Part shown: positions 43,287 to 50,163 of the stretch, one piece after another
Numbering within the stretch: the first letter of the stretch is position 1
How the letters are laid out: each line of letters starts with the position of its first letter
Source: Arthrobacter sp. efr-133-R2A-120
Lineage (GTDB): Bacteria; Actinomycetota; Actinomycetes; Actinomycetales; Micrococcaceae
Assembly (NCBI RefSeq): GCF_030209835.1
Contig: NZ_JARVRF010000003.1
Span: forward strand, 124,001-188,000
Direction of reading: 5' to 3'
Length of the DNA stretch: 64,000 bases
The notes under the pieces: model-generated
Databases searched by the model: none
What the model was told of the DNA's origin: nothing
The model's input: the letters and a program-made list of their open reading frames with translations, nothing else
Position numbers and translations under genes: made by a program

Positions 43287-43625
43287 TTATTTGGCATTAC
43301 TGTCCCCGTCGTGGGGCGGACCGCTGTCTGCTTTGCTCTCACCAGATGAAGACCGCTGACTGGTAAGGCCATGCATGTGGGAAAGATAGAACCCCCCTGC
43401 GGCTCCGAGCAGAGCGCCAACGAGCACAATCCAGCGAGTCCCCCACAGAATATCCAGACCCCAGCCTATCAAACTCCAGACTATGATTCCGCCAACAATG
43501 TAGCTAAAGACGGCAATTCCGGCGTTGTATCCGCCGTCGCTTCCGTCGCTCGCTTGCTCAGTGGAATCGCCGGGTTTTGCGGCATGGGGTGTGACGGAGG
43601 GTCGCTTGTTCCTAGGAGTGAACAT
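43287..43625 (-). CDS. AtpZ/AtpI-type ATP synthase accessory membrane protein
   Basis: Small protein of 112 aa with two helices (YNAGIAVFSYIVGGIIVWSL and WIVLVGALLGAAGGFYLSHM) between hydrophilic ends. This is the AtpZ (ATPase_gene1) pattern; AtpI and AtpZ proteins assist c-ring assembly or cation uptake for the synthase in other bacteria. GGGAGG precedes the ATG at 43625, which lies 14 bases inside the upstream AtpI-like gene. Confidence 0.8.
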   Translation of the reverse strand: MFTPRNKRPSVTPHAAKPGDSTEQASDGSDGGYNAGIAVFSYIVGGIIVWSLIGWGLDILWGTRWIVLVGALLGAAGGFYLSHMHGLTSQRSSSGESKADSGPPHDGDSNAK

Positions 43626-44100
43626 CGTCGCCTCCCTTGCCTGCTGCGGGGTCGTTGTAGATCTGCAGCCGGGCCTTACTGAAGCCATAGATTTCGGCGG
43701 CTTGCCACGAGACAACCGCGACGACGGCGCCTATCACGAACCAGCGTCCGTGCAGCCATGCGGGGGCGCCTAAGACGAAAAGCACCACCGCGAAACCGAC
43801 GACCTTGACAAAGTAGCTGGCAACAAAAAGGCCGACCGCGCCGGAGGGATTATCCCGGCCGACAAAATGGCCGATCAAGAGGCTGATGGCAAAAAAGACC
43901 ATGACCAGTGCCCCGCCGAATGCGGCAGAAAGCACTCCTACGCCACCGTTCATGACCGCCGCGACAACCGACGTTGCAGCGAGAGCCACCACTGCCGCCG
44001 TCGAGCTGAGGAAAAGAAGCCGCAGCCAGAGCGAAGAAGTGGAGCGTGAGGCAGCAACGCCGCTCGAGTCGGACTGCTGTCCGCCGGCGTTGGAGGTCAT
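43612..44100 (-). CDS. AtpI-like ATP synthase protein I
   Basis: Membrane protein of 162 aa with four predicted helices (about residues 25-45, 55-75, 90-110 and 118-135). It holds the place of atpI (Rv1303 in M. tuberculosis) as first gene of the atp operon. Similarity is positional and topological rather than motif-based, as usual for AtpI. It lies about 70 nt downstream of the predicted atp promoter start. Confidence 0.75.
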   Translation of the reverse strand: MTSNAGGQQSDSSGVAASRSTSSLWLRLLFLSSTAAVVALAATSVVAAVMNGGVGVLSAAFGGALVMVFFAISLLIGHFVGRDNPSGAVGLFVASYFVKVVGFAVVLFVLGAPAWLHGRWFVIGAVVAVVSWQAAEIYGFSKARLQIYNDPAAGKGGDDVHS

Positions 44101-44179
44101 GGGGATGCCAATCGTCGTGGCAAAAATGCCAAAGTCTCAAAAAGGGTGGGTGCGCGGGCGAGTGACTGTCCGCCCTAAA

Positions 44180-44209
44180 ATTCTACATGAGATAGAACTG
44201 TGATGTTAA
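44180..44209 (-). promoter_or_regulatory. Promoter of the atp operon (TTAACA-N18-TAGAAT)
   Basis: On the minus strand TTAACA (44204-44209) and TAGAAT (44180-44185) are 18 nt apart; each is one or two changes from consensus. Predicted start near 44173 gives a leader of about 70 nt and separates the atp operon from wecA. Confidence 0.7.
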
Positions 44210-44228
44210 CGCCCTTGTCACACACCGT

Positions 44229-45338
44229 CTACTGGGCTTCGCGCCCTTTTCGGGCAAAGTACGGCCACGCTGTCACTCCGGCCATGATCAGGGCGGCCAC
44301 GATGTCCACGGTGAGGACCATCTGCCAGGGGAAGATCGCAAACGCCAGGCCTCCAAACGCCAGAATGCAGGTCCACACGTACATCATGAGCACCGCCGTG
44401 CGGTGGGTGTGGCCGAGCTCGATGAGCTTGTGGTGCAAGTGTCCTCGGTCAGCCGACCAGGGCGATTGGCCACGTGCTGTACGCCGCAACACCGCAAGGC
44501 CGAGGTCCAGCAACGGTAGCGACAGAATCGCGAACGGCAACAGAATGGGAACGATGGTGGGAATACCATTCGCGCGGTCGTAAAGACCTGAACTGATCTG
44601 GCCCGTGGACACCACGCCGGCCGAGGCCATCACGAGGCCCAAAAGCATGGCGCCCGAGTCGCCCATGAAGATTTTGGCCGGGAACCAGTTGTGCGGCAGG
44701 AATCCGATGCAACAACCCACAATGATGGCCATCAGCAGCGCCGCCAGATCCGAGCGGTCCGTGAGTGTTGCATTCCGGTGGACCCAATACGCCGTCAGGA
44801 AGAACGCAACCCCGCCAATCGCGGCGACGCCTGCCGCCAGGCCATCGAGTCCATCGATGAAATTGACGGCGTTCATGGTGGTCACGATGAGGAGGGCGGT
44901 CAAGACGATCCGCAGCGGTTCCGCATCAATCCGTATGGGCTCCGGAACAAAGGGAAGGACGGACATCTGCACCCCCCAGACTGCGACGATCGTAGCGGCC
45001 GTGCATTGGCCGATCAGCTTGACCCACCAGCGGATGTCCATCACGTCGTCGGCGACACCCACCGCGACAATCACAAGGGCACCTGCCAGGATTCCCCACG
45101 GCGCACCGTTCCCGTGGAAGATGTCCTTCACGAAGAACGAATTGCTGGCCACGACGAGGGCCACGGCGAAGCCCGCGAAGAGTCCCAGGCCACCGAGTCG
45201 GGAAATTGGCACCGAGTGCATGTCCCGGCTGCGGATAGGGGCGAAAAGCCGGAGTTTGTTACCCATCTGGCGGGCTACCCACGTAGCGAGATACGACACG
45301 ACGGCAGCCGTGAGCATCATGAGCGAATACATGATCAC
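44229..45338 (-). CDS. wecA: WecA/TagO-like undecaprenyl-phosphate N-acetylhexosamine-1-phosphate transferase
   Basis: Polytopic enzyme of 369 aa with about eleven helices that loads GlcNAc-1-P (or a related sugar) on undecaprenyl phosphate, the first step of wall-polysaccharide synthesis. Signatures: NAVNFIDGLDGLAAG with the catalytic Asp pair, FMGDSGAMLLG, and the HLHHKLIELGHTHR loop near the C-terminus. It corresponds to rfe/Rv1302. The GTG start is preceded by AGGAG. Its neighbours on the other side are two further glycosyltransferases. Confidence 0.93.
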   Translation of the reverse strand: MIMYSLMMLTAAVVSYLATWVARQMGNKLRLFAPIRSRDMHSVPISRLGGLGLFAGFAVALVVASNSFFVKDIFHGNGAPWGILAGALVIVAVGVADDVMDIRWWVKLIGQCTAATIVAVWGVQMSVLPFVPEPIRIDAEPLRIVLTALLIVTTMNAVNFIDGLDGLAAGVAAIGGVAFFLTAYWVHRNATLTDRSDLAALLMAIIVGCCIGFLPHNWFPAKIFMGDSGAMLLGLVMASAGVVSTGQISSGLYDRANGIPTIVPILLPFAILSLPLLDLGLAVLRRTARGQSPWSADRGHLHHKLIELGHTHRTAVLMMYVWTCILAFGGLAFAIFPWQMVLTVDIVAALIMAGVTAWPYFARKGREAQ

Positions 45339-45551
45339 GTGGCGGCTCCTGTTGGCGGTGGTGGTGGATTTTGTCCCTGGCGACTAGCTGCCGGCACAAC
45401 ACCTGCAACACCTCTGCGCACCGCCGAATATTGCTGTACTACAGTTGGACTCTGTCAAGATACTAGCGGCTACGGCGGCTTTGCTCCGTTTCACGCGCCC
45501 CTAGGGCGAGCCGGGAGGACCCTCCCCGCAACTGCCCGGAAGGAACCCTAC

Positions 45552-46448
45552 ATGACTGTCTCCGTTGCCGTAGCGGCTGTGACCTTTGACCGCCCCGGAG
45601 AGCTAGCAGTCCTGCTCGACGCTATCAACAAACAATCGATGCCCGTGGACACCATTTGCCTCGTGGACAGCGGAACCACCCCTTCGCGGGAGCTTGCGTC
45701 AAGCCATCCAAAGGTGGACTACGTCCGCTCGGAGGCGAATCTGGGCGGGGCGGGCGGCTTCGCCCTTGCGATCCTCAAGGCGGTGGCCAGCGGCGCCGAA
45801 TGGGTGTGGATCATGGACGATGACGCCGAACCCGGCGATCCCAAATGCCTCGAAACCCTGGTCCGCGAAGCGGAGGCCCGTGGACTCGATGCCGTCGTCC
45901 CGCTCGTCGTCGCGCCCGGACACCCGGACAAGCTCTCCTTCTTCTTCCGGATTGACGGCAAGGTGACCCACGACCGCGCCGAAGTCGAGAAGGCGGGGTT
46001 CCTGCCCGACGTCGGGCACTTCTTCAACGGTGCGCTCATCCGTTCCAATGTCTTCTTCAAAGTGGGAGTGCCGGATATCCGGCTGTTCATCCGGGGCGAC
46101 GAGGTGGACTTCATGATCCGCCTCCGGAAAGCGGGAATCCGCTTTGGTACGGTCGCGACGGCGTGGATCAGCCACCCGCATGCGTTTTCCGAGACAAAGC
46201 ATGTCTTCGGCGCGCGCTGGCACGTGATCGTGCCGGATTCAGCGTTCAAGCGCTACTTCTACTACCGCAACCGGGGCTATTTGATCCGCCGCTACCGGCG
46301 CGGCAAGTCGATGGTGGCCGACGTCGGAGGCTACTTGGGCTATTTCCTCCCCCGTGGTGACTTCCGCGGGCTCGCGGAGTGGTTCCGGGCATTCTCCGCC
46401 GGTTTGCGGGACAAGGGCTTCGGCCCGTTGGAGGATCAGAAGTTCTAG
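45552..46448 (+). CDS. Family 2 glycosyltransferase (galactofuranosyl- or rhamnosyl-transferase-like)
   Basis: GT-A fold enzyme of 298 aa. It begins VAAVTFDRPGELAVLLDAI, has the nucleotide-binding motif MDDDAEPGDP (DxD) around residue 90 and an acceptor-site stretch IRGDEVDFMIRLRKAG around 180. These features resemble GlfT-like transferases of actinobacterial walls; donor and acceptor are not determined. ATG at 45552 follows AAGGAA; the reading frame stays open far upstream, but only as antisense to wecA. Its stop shares CTAG with the convergent wecG gene. Confidence 0.88.
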   Translation: MTVSVAVAAVTFDRPGELAVLLDAINKQSMPVDTICLVDSGTTPSRELASSHPKVDYVRSEANLGGAGGFALAILKAVASGAEWVWIMDDDAEPGDPKCLETLVREAEARGLDAVVPLVVAPGHPDKLSFFFRIDGKVTHDRAEVEKAGFLPDVGHFFNGALIRSNVFFKVGVPDIRLFIRGDEVDFMIRLRKAGIRFGTVATAWISHPHAFSETKHVFGARWHVIVPDSAFKRYFYYRNRGYLIRRYRRGKSMVADVGGYLGYFLPRGDFRGLAEWFRAFSAGLRDKGFGPLEDQKF

Positions 46449-47242
46449 CGGTCCGCCGGGCGCGGCGTGCTTTTCCGGCCTGTGAGCCGACGGCGCAAAA
46501 GCAGGCCGAGGAGCACCCACGGCTCGCCGAAGACCCTGTAAGCGACGCGTCCCGGATGCAGGACGAGCCGCCACGCCCATTCGAGCCCGAGGCGGCCCAG
46601 CCAGCGTGGAGCGAGCTTCTGGAGGCCTGCCAGCTGCTCGATGGCCCCTCCGACGGTGCAGTAGACGGCGGGTGGAAGCTCATCCAGGCGACGGTGCAGC
46701 ACCGATTCCTGCAACGGCATTCCAAGGCCAAGAAGCACCAGCTGGGGACGGAATTCCGCCAGCCAAGCAACGGTGGCCGCTTCGCTGGCATCGTTCCAAT
46801 TCTCACCGGGCCGTCCGGAGACCTCGGCGCCGGGCACGATTTCGCGAAGGCGTTCCACCGTCTTGCTGTTGGCCTCGGGGCCGGCGCCGACGACGGCGAT
46901 CCGGCGTAGTCCTTCGACGCCGCCGAGCGCCGGCACCCAGTCCGTGGATCCCAAACGGTATTCCATCAACCCCGCGCCATCGTCCCGCGGACCTCCGCGG
47001 CGTCCAAGCCCCCAGAGCATTGCGACCGGCGCACCATCCATGAGCACCACATCGCTGCGTTCATAGAGATGCCGGAAGTCGGAACTCGAATGAAACAACG
47101 TGACGCTGTGCAGATTGTGTCCGAGGACAACCTTGGTAGTGCCGTCCGAAACGTACCCGCTGATGGCTTCTATAAGTTGCTCGGCGCACAGGGCGGTGAC
47201 GTCTACGTCCAGTAGTGGGACACGGTCCCGGACCAGGCTCAT
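46445..47242 (-). CDS. WecG/TagA/CpsF family glycosyltransferase
   Basis: Cytoplasmic-face transferase of 265 aa that adds the second sugar to a lipid-linked N-acetylhexosamine. The likely catalytic Asp is in VVLMDGAPVAMLWG around residue 70; LVLLGLGMPLQE and the C-terminal RLGLEWAWRLVLHPGRV are family features. With WecA nearby it could complete a linkage-unit disaccharide for a wall polymer. Its ATG overlaps the tsaC stop (ATGA). Confidence 0.88.
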   Translation of the reverse strand: MSLVRDRVPLLDVDVTALCAEQLIEAISGYVSDGTTKVVLGHNLHSVTLFHSSSDFRHLYERSDVVLMDGAPVAMLWGLGRRGGPRDDGAGLMEYRLGSTDWVPALGGVEGLRRIAVVGAGPEANSKTVERLREIVPGAEVSGRPGENWNDASEAATVAWLAEFRPQLVLLGLGMPLQESVLHRRLDELPPAVYCTVGGAIEQLAGLQKLAPRWLGRLGLEWAWRLVLHPGRVAYRVFGEPWVLLGLLLRRRLTGRKSTPRPADR

Positions 47243-48009
47243 TCGGCCCTGGTCTCCGTGTGGACAGCGGTCTCGCCCGGTATCGGGGCCTCGCCGGGAG
47301 CAAGAGCCTCGCCGGCGACGGGGGCCTCCGACGCTGGCTCAGGCGCGGCTTCCCCGAGGGCCAGCACTCCGGGAACAACCTCGCGAAGTCGTTCCAGGGA
47401 AATGGCACCATCGCGAACCACACGGAGTGGCACGGTGGTGGCGTCAACAATCGTGGATGCCACGGACTCGGACCCCTCAAGGGGCCGGAACCCACCCTCA
47501 AGGTATACCTCGACCGATTCAGCAAGCTGGGTCCTCGCCTCGGCGGCTGTCTGCGCGGCCGGTTGACCGGTGCGATTAGCCGAGGACACTGCCAGTGGGC
47601 CGGTGCGGTTGAGCAGTTCAAGCGCAATATCGTCGTCGGGCATCCGCAGGGCCACGGTTCCGCGGGTCTCCCCCAGGTCCCAATCCAAGGACGGCTGGGC
47701 ATGGAAGATGAGCGTCAGGCCGCCGGGCCAAAAGGTATCTGCCAGCTTACGGGCATCTTCCGATACATCAGTTGCCAGCCCGTCCAGCGCATTGGGCCGC
47801 GGGATCAGCACCGGGGGCGGCATATGGCGGCCGCGGCCCTTGGAGACAAGCAGCATGGTCACGGCTTGCGGCGAGAACGCGTCGGCGGCAATGCCGTAGA
47901 CGGTGTCCGTCGGCATGACGACACACTTTTTCTCGCTGATGGCGCGCTGCGCATGCTCCAGGCCTTCGGCGCGTTGTTCCTCTGACGTGCAGTTGTAGCT
48001 TGTGGTCAC
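47239..48009 (-). CDS. tsaC: L-threonylcarbamoyladenylate synthase
   Basis: YrdC/Sua5-family enzyme of 256 aa that makes the activated intermediate for the t6A37 modification of ANN-decoding tRNAs. Recognisable blocks: MPTDTVYGIAADAF around residue 33, SKGRGRHMPPPVLI, and WPGGLTLIF. It lacks a clear Sua5 C-terminal domain; a Pro/Ala/Glu tail of about 40 residues replaces it. The gene lies 12 nt downstream of prmC and overlaps wecG. Confidence 0.93.
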   Translation of the reverse strand: MTTSYNCTSEEQRAEGLEHAQRAISEKKCVVMPTDTVYGIAADAFSPQAVTMLLVSKGRGRHMPPPVLIPRPNALDGLATDVSEDARKLADTFWPGGLTLIFHAQPSLDWDLGETRGTVALRMPDDDIALELLNRTGPLAVSSANRTGQPAAQTAAEARTQLAESVEVYLEGGFRPLEGSESVASTIVDATTVPLRVVRDGAISLERLREVVPGVLALGEAAPEPASEAPVAGEALAPGEAPIPGETAVHTETRAE

Positions 48010-48021
48010 AGCGCTATTCTT

Positions 48022-48894
48022 TCATTTCCCGGAGGCAGCGATTGCCAACACTGCGCTCGTGGCACGTTCCTTGCCGTTGAGATCGAGGTGGGTAGTGACC
48101 TGCGTCCAGCAGCCTGCAGCCTTCAGGTGTTCGGAAATCCACCCTGCCTGCACCTCCGCGTGCTCCATCACGAAGAACCCGCCGCTCTTGAGGAGGCGGG
48201 CAGCCGAGGCGGCAGCCGCCGTCGGAAGCTCCATTCCGTCCGCTCCCCCGCCGTACAATGCCTCCGGCGGATCGTGCAGTGCCACTTCGGGTTCGTTCGG
48301 AATGGCTTCAGCCGGAATGTACGGCGGATTGGAAACGACGACGTCGAACGTTCCGTCGTGTTCGGGCAAGGCATTGCGGAGGTCGCCCTGCACGAGCTTC
48401 ACACCGAGTGGCTTCAGGTTCTTGGTGGCCCAGGCATGGGCGAAGGTGCTGAATTCGACTGCGTGGACCTCCGCCCCGGGCACTTCGTAGGCGATCGAAG
48501 CTGCAATGGCGCCGGAGCCTGTGCCAAGATCAACCACCTTGGGGTGCTGGAGTCCCTGGAGGTGGTCGATGACAAGCTGGACCACCGATTCCGTTTCCGG
48601 CCTCGGAATGAACACCCCCGGGCCGACAGCCAGCGTGAGGTATCGGAAGTGCGCGACGCCGGTAATGTGCTGGAGCGGAACGCGCTGTGCGCGCTCGGCC
48701 ACCAAATCCGCGTAGCCTTCCGGGGCCTCGGAATCGCCTAGCAGCATGGCCCGCAGTCGGCCGAGGCCGACACCCAGGAGGTGTTCCGCGAGGAGTTCAG
48801 CGTCCACTCGCGGAGTGGGGACTCCGGCGTCGGACAGGACGGCTGTTGCCTCGCGGACGGCGTCGGCGAGGCTTTGGCCCGGAAAGAACGTCAT
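48022..48894 (-). CDS. prmC: Release factor N5-glutamine methyltransferase
   Basis: SAM-dependent enzyme of 290 aa that methylates the Gln of the GGQ motif in release factors. The SAM-binding block VVDLGTGSGAIA is around residue 117, and the target-Gln motif NPPY (VVSNPPYIPAEAIP) is around 187. AAGGA precedes the ATG. It directly follows prfA, the gene for its substrate, with 18 nt between. Confidence 0.95.
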   Translation of the reverse strand: MTFFPGQSLADAVREATAVLSDAGVPTPRVDAELLAEHLLGVGLGRLRAMLLGDSEAPEGYADLVAERAQRVPLQHITGVAHFRYLTLAVGPGVFIPRPETESVVQLVIDHLQGLQHPKVVDLGTGSGAIAASIAYEVPGAEVHAVEFSTFAHAWATKNLKPLGVKLVQGDLRNALPEHDGTFDVVVSNPPYIPAEAIPNEPEVALHDPPEALYGGGADGMELPTAAAASAARLLKSGGFFVMEHAEVQAGWISEHLKAAGCWTQVTTHLDLNGKERATSAVLAIAASGK

Positions 48895-48912
48895 GAAGAT
48901 CCTTGCAGGCTG

Positions 48913-49986
48913 TTACTCGCCCAGGGCATCCAGGCGCGACTGTTCATCCATTTCGATGGCCGATTGGATGACCGGCTCCAGGTCGCCGTTCATGACGGCG
49001 TCGAGGTTGTAGGCCTTGTAACCGGTACGGTGGTCGGCAATCCGGTTTTCCGGGAAGTTGTACGTGCGGATGCGCTCCGAACGGTCCATGGTGCGGATCT
49101 GCGACTTGCGCTGGGCCGAGTTCTCGGCGTCGATCTGCTCCTGCTGGTGTGCCAGGATACGGGCACGAAGGACGCGCATGCCGGCTTCACGGTTCTGAAG
49201 CTGGGATTTTTCGTTCTGCATGGCCACCACGATGCCCGTAGGGAGGTGGGTAATGCGGACCGCCGAGTCCGTGGTGTTGACGGACTGGCCGCCAGGACCC
49301 GAGGACCTGTAGACGTCGATCTTGAGGTCGTTCTGGTTGATTTCGAGCTCTTCGGGCTCATCCACTTCCGGGAGCACCAGTACACCGGCTGCAGAAGTGT
49401 GGATGCGGCCCTGCGACTCCGTGACGGGAACACGCTGGACGCGGTGCACGCCGCCTTCGAACTTCAAGCGGGCATACACGCCTTCTGCGGGATCGTTCGA
49501 GTTGCCCTTGACGGCCATCTGGACGTCCTTGTAGCCGCCCAGGTCCGATTCCGTGGCCGAGATGAGTTCGGTCTTCCAGCCGCGGGACTCGGCGTAACGC
49601 ATGTACATCCGCAGCAGGTCTCCGGCGAACAAGGCAGCTTCGTCGCCGCCTTCGCCGCCCTTGACCTCGAGGATGACGTTGCGGGCGTCGTCTGGATCGC
49701 GCGGGATCAGCAGCCTGCGCAACCTCTCCTGCGCTGCCGGAAGCTTCGCCTCGATTTCGTCGACCTCGGCGGCAAATTCGGCGTCCTCGGAAGCCATTTC
49801 CTTGGCTGCTTCGAGATCGTCCATGAGCCCGCGCCAACGGTTGTACGCCTCAACGATGCCCTGCAACTGGGCGGAGCGCCGCCCCAGCTTACGGGCCAAA
49901 GCCTGGTCGGCATAAACGGCAGGATCACTCAACTGCGCCTGGATAGCAGCATGCTCATCAAGCAATCCCTGTACGGACTCAAACAT
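48913..49986 (-). CDS. prfA: Peptide chain release factor 1
   Basis: Recognises UAA and UAG stops, 357 aa. The peptidyl-hydrolysis motif is GGQ in [17 protein letters not shown] around residue 230. The codon-reading tripeptide is PVT in [16 protein letters not shown], consistent with RF1 (RF2 would have SPF). It heads the prmC-tsaC-wecG unit. A long palindrome separates it from rho. Confidence 0.97.
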   Translation of the reverse strand: MFESVQGLLDEHAAIQAQLSDPAVYADQALARKLGRRSAQLQGIVEAYNRWRGLMDDLEAAKEMASEDAEFAAEVDEIEAKLPAAQERLRRLLIPRDPDDARNVILEVKGGEGGDEAALFAGDLLRMYMRYAESRGWKTELISATESDLGGYKDVQMAVKGNSNDPAEGVYARLKFEGGVHRVQRVPVTESQGRIHTSAAGVLVLPEVDEPEELEINQNDLKIDVYRSSGPGGQSVNTTDSAVRITHLPTGIVVAMQNEKSQLQNREAGMRVLRARILAHQQEQIDAENSAQRKSQIRTMDRSERIRTYNFPENRIADHRTGYKAYNLDAVMNGDLEPVIQSAIEMDEQSRLDALGE

Positions 49987-50023
49987 TTTCAGAACCTCTT
50001 TCGACTTCTACAAGTCTAATAAC

Positions 50024-50090
50024 TGCAACGCGGGGTCACTTACGGCCCATGCCGAGGGCCAAGATGGGCCGTATCTGACCCCGCGTTGCA
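50024..50090. repeat. Long imperfect palindrome (26-bp arms, 15-nt loop) between rho and prfA
   Basis: Left arm 50024-50049 (starting TGCAACGCGGGGTCAC) and right arm 50065-50090 are reverse complements at 24 of 26 positions. The sequence differs from the palindrome at 31786, but the architecture is the same. It occupies the place where rpmE lies in M. tuberculosis and could terminate the rho transcript. Confidence 0.9.
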
Positions 50091-50163
50091 ACGGGAAGGG
50101 GCGGGGCGGAACATCCGCGCGGCACCAACCGCACGAACGAACCAGCGCCCGCCCCTAAAACAG

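Noticed and set aside
44691..45551. Upstream extension of the GT2 reading frame
   Set aside because: This part is antisense to wecA, and the GT2 fold starts at 45552 behind a good ribosome-binding site.
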